A stretch of DNA of 64,000 nt from Litchfieldella qijiaojingensis. GTDB lineage: Bacteria > Pseudomonadota > Gammaproteobacteria > Pseudomonadales > Halomonadaceae. The position numbers and the translations under genes are program-made. A model generated the notes under the pieces. It was not told where the DNA came from and did no database searches. It was given only the letters and a program-made list of their open reading frames with translations. The stretch spans positions 213,586 to 277,585 of the forward strand of contig NZ_BMXS01000004.1 in assembly GCF_014651875.1 (NCBI RefSeq), written 5' to 3'. This document shows, piece by piece, positions 51,920 to 59,590 of the stretch (the first letter of the stretch is position 1; each line of letters begins with the position of its first letter).

Positions 51920-54013
51920 TCAGTGGAGGCGGCTTAGCGGGTAGCCGGTTCCGGTGGCGTGCTTGGCATGCGGGGCGTCGAGGTAGCGCATGGCCAGCTC
52001 CCTTTCTTCCATGGGGCGGCCAATATGGTAGCCCTGGCCCAGGTCGCAGCCCATGGTCTTGAGCGCTTCGAGTTGAGCCTGGCTCTCGATGCCTTCGGCA
52101 AGCACTTGGCGTTGCATGGCATGGCCCATGTGAATGATGCCGCTGATGAACTGCTGGCGGTCTTGGCGACTGTCCACGTGACGCGTGGCGATACGGTCGA
52201 TCTTAAGGGTGGTGAGCGGCAACTGGCTGGCGTAGGTGATCGAGGATATGCCCGAGCCGAAGTCATCAAGCGCGACCTGGGCGCCAAGGTTACGGGCTTC
52301 CTGCAGCAGGCTGCACGCCAGGTCGAGGTCGTGGAAGTGGGTCGATTCCAGTACTTCGGCGATCAGGTAGGGATCGGCCAGATCGTAGCGGGTACGCGTC
52401 GTCGCCAGGGCTTCGAGGAAGGCGCCGGTTTCGATATGGTCCTGTGAGAGGTTGACGGAGATCAGCGTTCGGTAACCGGCCCGGCGAAAGCGCTGAGCCA
52501 TGCGCCCGGCCTGGTCGATCAGCCATTGCCCATAAGGCAGGCTTAGCGACGACTGGGTGATGATGTTCATGAAGTGCTGGGGACCGAGGACGCCTTGCTT
52601 GGGATGCCGCCAGCGGGCAAGGGCCTCGAATCCGACGATCTCGCTGTGTTGGAACGAGAGTATAGGCTGGTAGAAGAGCTCGATCTGCCCACTTTCGAAG
52701 GCCGCCTTGACGATCGAAAACATGTCTTCGCTTTCGGATCCTGCACTGAGCGGTTCGGCGAAAGCGATGCGGTTCTTGCCACGTTGTTTGGCCTCGTACA
52801 TGGCCGTATCGGCGGCGTCGAGCAGGTGGGAGCAGGCCACGCTGTGGTCGTTGGTGAAGGCGATGCCGATGGAGACGGAGACCTCGACCCGCTCGCCGTT
52901 ATCGAGCTCGAACGGCTGGACGATGTCATCGAGGACCTTCTGCGCAACCTTGCCGGCTTTCTCGATGGTCCCGAGGCCATTGAGCGCGACCACGAACTCG
53001 TCGCCGCCGAAACGGGCGGTGAGGTCGTTGGCGCGCATCAGACGCTTCAGGCGGCGGCTGATCTCGATGAGCAGTTCGTCGCCGCTGGCATGGCCGAAGT
53101 TATCGTTGACCGGCTTGAAGTCGTCTAGGTCGAGGAACAGTACTGCCAGGCCGGTTTGAGTGTACTCCAAGCTTTCCAGTTGCCGTTCCAGCAGGCTGTT
53201 GAAGTGTTCACGATTGAACAGCCCAGTCAGAGGGTCGTAGCTGGCCATGCGTTCCAGGCGGGCCTGGTTGAGGCGACGCTGGGTGATGTCACGGAAGACG
53301 CCAATATAGTTGACGATCTTCCCGGCCTCGTTGCGGATCGCCGAGATGGTGGTGTTCTCGATCAGTTGGCTGCCGTCCTTGCGAGTGTTCCAGATGTCGC
53401 CGCTCCAGAAGCCGCGCTCCTCCACGGCGGCGAACATGCTCTGGTAGAAACCGGTATCGTGCTTGCCCGACGACAGCAGGTTGGGCTTCTTGCCGATCAC
53501 TTCGTGGCGACTGTAGCCGGTGAGTTCGGTGAAGGCAGGATTGGTATCGATGATGCGTTTGGCGGCATCGGTGACCAGAATGCCGTCATGGGTATTGCGG
53601 AATACCGCCTGAGCCAGCTCCATGCGCTGGCGGGCATGCTCGCGTTCGCTGACGTCGCGCTGGATGCCGATCAGGTAGCGGCGTCCGCCATGCCGCAATG
53701 GCGAGAGGCTCACTTCGTTCCAGAACTTGGTGCCATCCTTGCGACGGTTTTCCAGCGTCAGGGTGATGGGGGAATTTCGCTCGATGGCATCGCGCAACGC
53801 GGCAATCGCATCGCGGTCGGTGTCCTGGGTCTGCAGCAGACGGCAGGATTGGCCGAGTACTTCGTCACGGGCGTAGCCGGTGAGGATTTCGAAGCCACGA
53901 TTGACGAAAACCAGAGGACAACCGCTGACCTCGCCGTCAGCGATGGAAATGGACAGGCTAGGAATTTCCAATAGCCTGGCAAACATGGTCGGCAAAGCGA
54001 CGAGTCGACCCAA
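51920..54013 (-). CDS. LOV-PAS-GGDEF-EAL photosensor-like c-di-GMP protein
   Basis: The 697-residue soluble protein starts with a LOV-type PAS domain: the photoadduct cysteine C57 in GQSCRLLQTQDTD, and flavin-contact residues N89 (ENRRKDG), N99 (FWNEVSLSP) and Q118 (GIQRDVSE). A second PAS (about 130-250), a GGDEF domain (RFGGDEFVVA with RAND inhibitory site) and an EAL domain with GFEALARW, VNLS, DDFGSG, LKID, AEGIES and GQGYHIGRP follow; both enzyme sites appear intact. The TTG start at 54013 has GGGGA seven bases upstream; ATG 53986 would cut into the LOV cap. Blue light may set c-di-GMP level. Confidence 0.9.
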   Translation of the reverse strand: MGRLVALPTMFARLLEIPSLSISIADGEVSGCPLVFVNRGFEILTGYARDEVLGQSCRLLQTQDTDRDAIAALRDAIERNSPITLTLENRRKDGTKFWNEVSLSPLRHGGRRYLIGIQRDVSEREHARQRMELAQAVFRNTHDGILVTDAAKRIIDTNPAFTELTGYSRHEVIGKKPNLLSSGKHDTGFYQSMFAAVEERGFWSGDIWNTRKDGSQLIENTTISAIRNEAGKIVNYIGVFRDITQRRLNQARLERMASYDPLTGLFNREHFNSLLERQLESLEYTQTGLAVLFLDLDDFKPVNDNFGHASGDELLIEISRRLKRLMRANDLTARFGGDEFVVALNGLGTIEKAGKVAQKVLDDIVQPFELDNGERVEVSVSIGIAFTNDHSVACSHLLDAADTAMYEAKQRGKNRIAFAEPLSAGSESEDMFSIVKAAFESGQIELFYQPILSFQHSEIVGFEALARWRHPKQGVLGPQHFMNIITQSSLSLPYGQWLIDQAGRMAQRFRRAGYRTLISVNLSQDHIETGAFLEALATTRTRYDLADPYLIAEVLESTHFHDLDLACSLLQEARNLGAQVALDDFGSGISSITYASQLPLTTLKIDRIATRHVDSRQDRQQFISGIIHMGHAMQRQVLAEGIESQAQLEALKTMGCDLGQGYHIGRPMEERELAMRYLDAPHAKHATGTGYPLSRLH

Positions 54014-54087
54014 TGTATGGTCCCCGTACGAATATTATTTGGCTAGATTCTAAGTCCTTACATGATATGTGTCATTATTTGAATAAT

Positions 54088-54112
54088 ACTAAAATACGTA
54101 TTTTATTTTAGT
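54088..54112. promoter_or_regulatory. AT-rich inverted repeat between LOV protein and amidase genes
   Basis: ACTAAAATA (54088-54096) and TATTTTAGT (54104-54112) are perfect 9-bp arms around CGTATTT. It lies 11 bases before the AAGGAG site of the amidase gene, in the 100-base divergent region, so it could be an operator or overlap a promoter for either gene. Confidence 0.4.
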
Positions 54113-54135
54113 GATGTTTGATCAAGGAGCGACGG

Positions 54136-55641
54136 ATGTTCGATCGCGACTATCGCTGCCACGATGGACTCGCGCTGGCGGCCCTGATCCGGTCTGGCGA
54201 CGTGAGTCGCGAAGAAGTGTTCGAGGTGGCTTGCGAGACGATCGAACGTGATAACCCGAATCTAGGGGCGGTGGTACGCACGCGTTATGAAAAGGCTCGT
54301 CGGGAAGGCGCGGTGGTCGATCCCGCTTCTCCGTTCGCTGGGGTTCCGTTCCTGACCAAGGACCTATTGATGGCAATCGGTGGCGAGCCGCTGGCGTTTG
54401 GCAGCGCCGCTCTAAAGGCGTGGTGCCCGGCGGAGGATTCAAGCTTGGTACGGCGGTTCCGGCAAGCGGGATTGGTGATTCTGGGCCAGACAGCAACACC
54501 GGAATTGGGCTTGATGGCCATCACCGAGCCCAAAGCGTTCGTCAAACCGCGCAATCCCTGGGCCTTCGATCGTTCTCCCGGCGGTTCCAGCGGTGGTGCG
54601 GCGGCTGCGGTGGCAGCAGGGTTGGTGCCGTTGGCCGGAGCCGGAGATGGCGGCGGCTCGATCCGGATTCCGGCCAGTCACTGTGGGTTGTTCGGCTTCA
54701 AGCCGTCGCGCGGACGAGTGCCGCTAGGCCCCATGAATGCCGAGGTCTGGGAAGGTGCTGTGATCGAACACGCTGTAACCCGCAGCGTGCGCGATAGCGC
54801 GGCCCTGTTCGATGTCACCAATGGCATGGATGAGGGGGCTCCTCTGCCTTTGGCCCAAGAGCAAGGGTTCCTGGCGGCACTGGAACGCCCGCCTACAGGT
54901 TTGAGGATTGCCGTTTCCCTGGGCACGCCCTTGGGGGAACCACTTGGCACGCGCTTGCATCCCGAGGTGCGTCTGGCAGTGGAGCAGGCGGCGCAGGGAG
55001 CTGAGTTTCTGGGCCACCATGTCGAGTGGTGCGACCCGCCGGTGGATGGCGAGCGTCTTGCGCAAAGTTTTTTGACGATCTATCTCGGATATGCGGCGGC
55101 GAATCTGCAGTGGATCAGTGAGCAGACGAAGGTGCCGGTGTCGCGGCTGGATATCGAACCCGCCACCCGGGCGATCGGACGACTAGGGCGACGTCTCAAG
55201 GCATGCGACTACGTGCTGGCCAAGCGCTATTGGAATACTGTCGCTCGAGCCATGGGGCGTTTCCACCGACGTTTCGACCTGCTGCTGATGCCGGTGCTGG
55301 CCGATCCGCCGCCGCGCATCGGCGAATTGTATCCCACCCGATTCCACGAGCGCTTGATGTCGCTGCTGGCGATTCCTGGCCTGCCAGACGTGGCGCTGAA
55401 GGCGGGCTTGCTCGAGCATTTGGCACGCGATGCGTTGCGCCATTCCCCTTTCACCCAGTTGGCCAACCTCACCGGACAGCCCGCCATGTCACTGCCGCTG
55501 CATGTCACCGCCGATGGCCTGCCGGTGGGTGTGCAGTGCCTGGGAGCGATGGGCGACGACCGGCGCCTGCTGCAATTCGCTGCCCAGATCGAGGCCGCCA
55601 TGCCCTGGGCGGAGCGCTTGCCGCTGTCGATTAGGCGATGA
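54136..55641 (+). CDS. Amidase-signature family hydrolase
   Basis: The 501-residue protein belongs to the amidase signature family, which hydrolyses amides through a Ser-cisSer-Lys triad. The triad is seen as K75 (FLTKDL), S151 (RSPGGSSGGAAAA) and S175 (DGGGSIRIPASHCGLFGFKP). The substrate cannot be told; GatA function is unlikely because no gatB/gatC is adjacent. ATG 54136 has AAGGAG six bases upstream; TTG 54118 would include that site. It stands alone with an AT-rich inverted repeat upstream. Confidence 0.9.
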   Translation: MFDRDYRCHDGLALAALIRSGDVSREEVFEVACETIERDNPNLGAVVRTRYEKARREGAVVDPASPFAGVPFLTKDLLMAIGGEPLAFGSAALKAWCPAEDSSLVRRFRQAGLVILGQTATPELGLMAITEPKAFVKPRNPWAFDRSPGGSSGGAAAAVAAGLVPLAGAGDGGGSIRIPASHCGLFGFKPSRGRVPLGPMNAEVWEGAVIEHAVTRSVRDSAALFDVTNGMDEGAPLPLAQEQGFLAALERPPTGLRIAVSLGTPLGEPLGTRLHPEVRLAVEQAAQGAEFLGHHVEWCDPPVDGERLAQSFLTIYLGYAAANLQWISEQTKVPVSRLDIEPATRAIGRLGRRLKACDYVLAKRYWNTVARAMGRFHRRFDLLLMPVLADPPPRIGELYPTRFHERLMSLLAIPGLPDVALKAGLLEHLARDALRHSPFTQLANLTGQPAMSLPLHVTADGLPVGVQCLGAMGDDRRLLQFAAQIEAAMPWAERLPLSIRR

Positions 55642-55700
55642 GCTCATGGCGTTCGATGCGTAGAATAGGGAGCTGTGACAGATTCACCAGTGGAGTCTCG

Positions 55701-56522
55701 ATGGTCGCCAGTTCTCATTTTACCCGCCAGTCGGTACCGCTGTCCGTGCATGGCGATCGCCACTTCGATGGTTTGGGCGACAAGTTTGCCAATAGCCTCT
55801 ACGGCAGCGCCCGCGGCGAGATTCGTCTGGCCGTGCTCGACCATCTGCTGCCTCGCATGCTGAGGTTGCAGGTGCAGCCGATGCTGGATGTGGGGGCCGG
55901 GCTGGGGCATATGAGTGCCTGGTTCGCCGAGCGTGGCCATCCCGTGACCCTGGCCGAGCCTTCCGCCGAGATGCTGGTCGAGGCGCGCCGGGCGCTGGCC
56001 GGCCATTCCGCGACCTTTCTCCAGGCGCCCTTGCAAGCGTTGCCGGAACAGGCCCCCGGCCCCTGGGAACTGGTCGTCTGTCATGCGGTGCTGGAGTGGC
56101 TGGGCGATCCGCGTGCGGCCATGGGAACGTTGGCCGAGTTGCTCTCGCCGGGTGGCCAACTTTCGTTGATGGTCTTCAACCGTGATGCCCTGCGTTTTTC
56201 CAACGTGGTCAAGGGGAATCTCGACAAGGTCTTGGCCGATCGCCTGGCCGGCACCGGCAAGCGCCGGCGGCTGACGCCGATTTCGCCGCTGACGCATGAA
56301 GAGATCGTCGCCTGGTCGGCGGAGTACGGGCTCGATATTGCGGCCGTGGCTGGGGTGCGTGTCTTTCATGACTATCTGCGCGAACACCAGCTTGATGACG
56401 AGAGCTTGGTCAAGTTGATCGAGCTGGAGCGTCGCTACTGCACGACGGAACCCTACTGGCGACTGGGGCGCTATCTGCTTTATACCCTGACCAAGCCGGC
56501 GACGACGCCCGAGAGCCGATAG
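55701..56522 (+). CDS. cmoM: tRNA 5-carboxymethoxyuridine methyltransferase
   Basis: CmoM methylates cmo5U34 in tRNAs with S-adenosylmethionine. The 273-residue protein matches E. coli CmoM: FDGLGDKFANSLYGSARGEI, SAM motif MLDVGAGLGHMSAWFAERGH, HAVLEWLGDPRAAM, LSPGGQLSLMVFNRDALRFS, GVRVFHDYLRE and ELERRYCTTEPYWRLGRYL. The N-terminal 15 residues are not conserved. ATG 55701 has GGAG upstream; the frame open from 55638 precedes it without a good site. It leads into rsmC, another RNA methyltransferase. Confidence 0.92.
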   Translation: MVASSHFTRQSVPLSVHGDRHFDGLGDKFANSLYGSARGEIRLAVLDHLLPRMLRLQVQPMLDVGAGLGHMSAWFAERGHPVTLAEPSAEMLVEARRALAGHSATFLQAPLQALPEQAPGPWELVVCHAVLEWLGDPRAAMGTLAELLSPGGQLSLMVFNRDALRFSNVVKGNLDKVLADRLAGTGKRRRLTPISPLTHEEIVAWSAEYGLDIAAVAGVRVFHDYLREHQLDDESLVKLIELERRYCTTEPYWRLGRYLLYTLTKPATTPESR

Positions 56523-56572
56523 CCTCACACCCTATGACGATTTTCCCCGTAACCGACCCTGGAGAGCCTTGC

Positions 56573-57568
56573 ATGAGTGCCGAAACCCCCGTCTGCCAGT
56601 TGCTGGAGCGCCAGGCAATGGACTATCGCGGCTGGCTATGGGTAGCGCCGCCGCGCGATGCCTGGCTGGAGCACGGCGAGGGTAGGGTGTTGAGTGCCGA
56701 TCATGGGGTGCTCAGGGCCTGGAACGACCAAAACCGGCCGACGCTAGAGGCGCTGGCCACCGACTTTGGGGAGCCACCGGGTGCAGTGCTGTTCTGGCCC
56801 AAGGCTCATGCGCTGGGAGAATGGTGGCTGCTGACGTTGTGCCGCCGCCTGCCGGAGGGCACTCCGCTGCAGGTGGTGGGCGAGAACAATGGCGGTATCA
56901 AGCGCGTGCTCAAGGTGCTTGCCGCGCTGGGCCTTGGGTGTCGCAAGCGCGACAGTGCGCGGCGCTGTACCCTGTTCGAGACCCGCTTGGGGCAGGTTGC
57001 CATCGACCCCGAGGTGGCCTGGAGCCGCTTCGAGGCCGAGGGCCTGCAACTGGCCAGTCACCCGGGCGTGTTCGGCCATGGCAAGCTCGACGAGGGAACG
57101 CAGCAGTTGCTGCAACAGTTGCCTGCGGTGTTGCCAGAGAGGGGCAGCTCGTTTTCAGCACTGGATATGGGCTGCGGCGACGGCATCCTGGCTGCCTGGT
57201 TGGCTCGGCGCGGGGCACGCGTCACGGCGGTGGACGTCAATGCCTTCGCCGTCGAGGCCACGCGCCGCACGCTGGCAGCCAATGACCTGCAGGGCGAAGT
57301 ACTGGCCAGCGATGTCTACTCGGCGCTGCAAGGGCGGCGCTTCGATGTCATTGTCAGCAACCCGCCTTTCCATCAGGAACGCAGTATCGACTACGGGCCG
57401 GCGGGACAGTTGATCGGCGAGGCTCCGCATCATCTCACTCCCGGTGGCCAACTGGTTCTGGTTGCCAACGCCTTCCTGCCCTATCCGGACCTGCTCGAGG
57501 CGGCCTTCGGTGGCTTCGAGATACTTGCCGATGACAGGCGCTTTCGCGTCTATCGCGCCTGGGTCTGA
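56573..57568 (+). CDS. rsmC: 16S rRNA m2G1207 methyltransferase
   Basis: RsmC methylates G1207 of 16S rRNA. The 331-residue protein has a degenerate N-terminal methyltransferase-like half and a catalytic C-terminal half with the SAM motif LDMGCGDGILAAWLARRGAR and the N6/N2-methyltransferase NPPF motif (VIVSNPPFHQERSIDYG). ATG 56573 has GGAGAG upstream and fits the family start; ATG 56534 would add 13 residues. It is 50 bases behind cmoM, probably one operon. A hairpin at 57613 follows. Confidence 0.93.
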   Translation: MSAETPVCQLLERQAMDYRGWLWVAPPRDAWLEHGEGRVLSADHGVLRAWNDQNRPTLEALATDFGEPPGAVLFWPKAHALGEWWLLTLCRRLPEGTPLQVVGENNGGIKRVLKVLAALGLGCRKRDSARRCTLFETRLGQVAIDPEVAWSRFEAEGLQLASHPGVFGHGKLDEGTQQLLQQLPAVLPERGSSFSALDMGCGDGILAAWLARRGARVTAVDVNAFAVEATRRTLAANDLQGEVLASDVYSALQGRRFDVIVSNPPFHQERSIDYGPAGQLIGEAPHHLTPGGQLVLVANAFLPYPDLLEAAFGGFEILADDRRFRVYRAWV

Positions 57569-57612
57569 GCGTCGCCCGAGGCCAGCGGCGGGGAAAGGCG
57601 GTCATGCAGGGA

Positions 57613-57639
57613 CAGGCACCCGAGGCTACCGGGTGCCTG
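57613..57639. terminator. Hairpin between convergent rsmC and EF-hand genes
   Basis: CAGGCACCCG and CGGGTGCCTG form a perfect 10-bp stem around AGGCTAC. It lies 45 bases after rsmC and 14 bases after the EF-hand gene, so it may serve both directions, though no T-run is present on either side. Confidence 0.5.
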
Positions 57640-57652
57640 ACGGGGGATGACA

Positions 57653-57934
57653 TCAATACTCGGATGATGTCTCGTCCTCCATGCCTCCTTCGCCTGTCTC
57701 GCCTTCGCCTTTCGTGGCTGCCTTGAACTCTTCCTCGCTCAAGGTGCCGTCGCCATTGGCATCCATGGTGGCGAAGTCCAGGCCTTCGACGGATTGTACC
57801 TCTTCCTCGCTCAAGGCGCCGTCCTGGTTGGCGTCGAGGGTTTCGAACTCGGGCGTCCCGCTCCCGGCGGTGGCGACACTGACGCCGAATACCAAGGCAA
57901 CCGGCAACAAGGCAGCTTTCATGGCACGTTTCAT
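57653..57934 (-). CDS. Exported EF-hand calcium-binding protein
   Basis: The 93-residue protein has a signal peptide (MKRAMKAALLPVALVFGVSV, cleavage near ATA-GSG) and two EF-hand loops: DANQDGALSEEE and DANGDGTLSEEE, each with Asp at 1, 3, 5 and Glu at 12, so both should bind calcium. The C-terminal tail is Gly/Glu-rich. ATG 57934 follows GGAGGAATGTC; the longer frame upstream lacks a site. Periplasmic calcium buffering or sensing is inferred. Confidence 0.88.
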   Translation of the reverse strand: MKRAMKAALLPVALVFGVSVATAGSGTPEFETLDANQDGALSEEEVQSVEGLDFATMDANGDGTLSEEEFKAATKGEGETGEGGMEDETSSEY

Positions 57935-58186
57935 GACATTCCTCCACTGAATAGACGCTGTTCGTAGCAGCGAGCTGTCCACTCGCTGTCCCTTCCCACG
58001 CCAAAAGCATGCCATTTCTCGATTTCTATCCTTATAATCAATGGGATATGGCGTGCGAAAGTGGAGGTGAGTAGTGATTCGCTGTTGCACGATGCCCCAC
58101 TAGCGTCACTTTGCGGCAACGGTGACTGGGATGAAGAGGTAAGGCCTTGATCTACAAACCTTGTCACTGTCGCCGTTGGGCGTCGC

Positions 58187-58714
58187 CTAGCCGCAATGGG
58201 GGGCGTGATAGGCGATATCGGTGATGATATAGGTCGTTTCGCCCCCGGGGGCGGCGACAGTCGTCTCGTCGTCGAGAGCCTTGCCAAGCAGGGCCTTGGC
58301 CAGTGGTGCGTCGACGCTGATCCAGCGCTTTTCGGTGTCGGTTTCATCGTGGCCGACGATGCGGATGTGCAGTTCCTCGCCTTCTTCGTCTTCCAATGTG
58401 ACGTAGGCGCCGAAGTAGACGCGTCCGGTATCCGCCGGCAATCGGTCGACCACCTGCAGTTCGTCGAGCCGCTTGCCCAGGTAGCGAATCCGTGCGATGA
58501 CGCGGTTGAGTTCCTTCTTGTTGTAGGTGTAGTCGGCGTTTTCGCTGCGGTCGCCGAGCGCCGCGGCCTCGCCGACCTTGGCCGAAAGCTCTGGGCGCTT
58601 CACTCGCGACAGGTGGTCGTGGATGCCCTTGAGCCGGGCATAGCCTTCAGGGGTGATCAGGTTGCTCTTGGGTTCCTGGCGTGGATCCTTGGCAGGGTCG
58701 CGCCAGCGGGTCAT
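58187..58714 (-). CDS. greB: Transcription elongation factor GreB
   Basis: GreB rescues backtracked RNA polymerase by stimulating transcript cleavage. The 175-residue product has the N-terminal coiled coil with acidic tip (AAALGDRSENADYTYNKKEL) and the C-terminal FKBP-like domain (VYFGAYVTLEDEEGEELHIR, DAPLAKALLGK). YNKKELNRVIARIRYLGKRL is characteristic of GreB rather than GreA. The ATG at 58714 has AAAGG upstream; ATG 58729 would add five residues. Confidence 0.92.
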   Translation of the reverse strand: MTRWRDPAKDPRQEPKSNLITPEGYARLKGIHDHLSRVKRPELSAKVGEAAALGDRSENADYTYNKKELNRVIARIRYLGKRLDELQVVDRLPADTGRVYFGAYVTLEDEEGEELHIRIVGHDETDTEKRWISVDAPLAKALLGKALDDETTVAAPGGETTYIITDIAYHAPHCG

Positions 58715-58908
58715 GTTGCGGCCTTTCATGGAATCGTTCGCGCTGTCGTTTGTTGATTATCACCATACTCAACCTCTGGTCCGAGGCCAAGATGCAGGGA
58801 GTGCAAGGTGAAGCTAGCGAATAAATCAAACGTTCGTTACATTTAATTGGCGATACACTGCCTCCTGCAACAATTCCATGCACCACAACAAAACGAAGGA
58901 GTTCGCCA

Positions 58909-59547
58909 ATGATCCGTCAACTGCTATCGACTGTCGTGTTGGGGGTGGGCCTTTTGCTGGCCCCGCTCGTCATGGCCCAGACGCTGGAAAACGATGTCTT
59001 CGCGCTCCAGAACCGTTGGGAACACATCACCACCCAGGTGCCGGAACGCGAGCGCGCCGACGCTTTCGGGGCACTGGCCGCTGACGCCGAGGCCGTGGCT
59101 GAAGCTCATCCCAGCGAGCCGTCTGTGTTGGTCTGGCAGGGGATCATCCTGGCCTCCCAGGCGCGTGCCAAGGGTGGTGTCGGTGCCTTGGGGTTGGCCA
59201 AGAAAGCCCGCGCGGCTCTCGAGCGGGCCGTCGCGCTCGACCCCCAAGGTGGCAATGGTTCGGCCTATGTGACCTTGGGAGCGCTGTATGATCGGGCCCC
59301 GGGCTGGCCGTTGGGATTTGGTGACAGTGAAACCGCCGAAAAAATGTTCTCCCGAGCATTGGAGATCCGCCCCGAGGGCATCGATGTGAATTACTACTAT
59401 GCGGCCTTCCTCGAGGATGAGGGGCGCTTGGAGGAAGCGCGCGAGCATGCTCGTCGGGCGACCGAAGGGCCGCTTCGAGAAGGACGCGAGCGTTCCGACG
59501 AGGCGTTACGCGAACAGGCGCGATCCCTGTTGGGCGAACGGGAATAG
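58909..59547 (+). CDS. Exported TPR-repeat protein, function unknown
   Basis: The 212-residue protein has a signal peptide (MIRQLLSTVVLGVGLLLAPL, cleavage after VMA near 23) and several helical TPR-like repeats (about 40-195): ALERAVALDPQGGNGSAYVT, AEKMFSRALEIRPEGIDVNY, LEEAREHARRATEG. Such proteins scaffold periplasmic complexes. AAGGAG precedes the ATG. The next gene starts 43 bases after its stop, but no functional link is evident. Confidence 0.8.
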   Translation: MIRQLLSTVVLGVGLLLAPLVMAQTLENDVFALQNRWEHITTQVPERERADAFGALAADAEAVAEAHPSEPSVLVWQGIILASQARAKGGVGALGLAKKARAALERAVALDPQGGNGSAYVTLGALYDRAPGWPLGFGDSETAEKMFSRALEIRPEGIDVNYYYAAFLEDEGRLEEAREHARRATEGPLREGRERSDEALREQARSLLGERE

Positions 59548-59590
59548 ATCCCGAGACGCCGCATTGTCATCTGCGGTACGCTTGGCGCCC

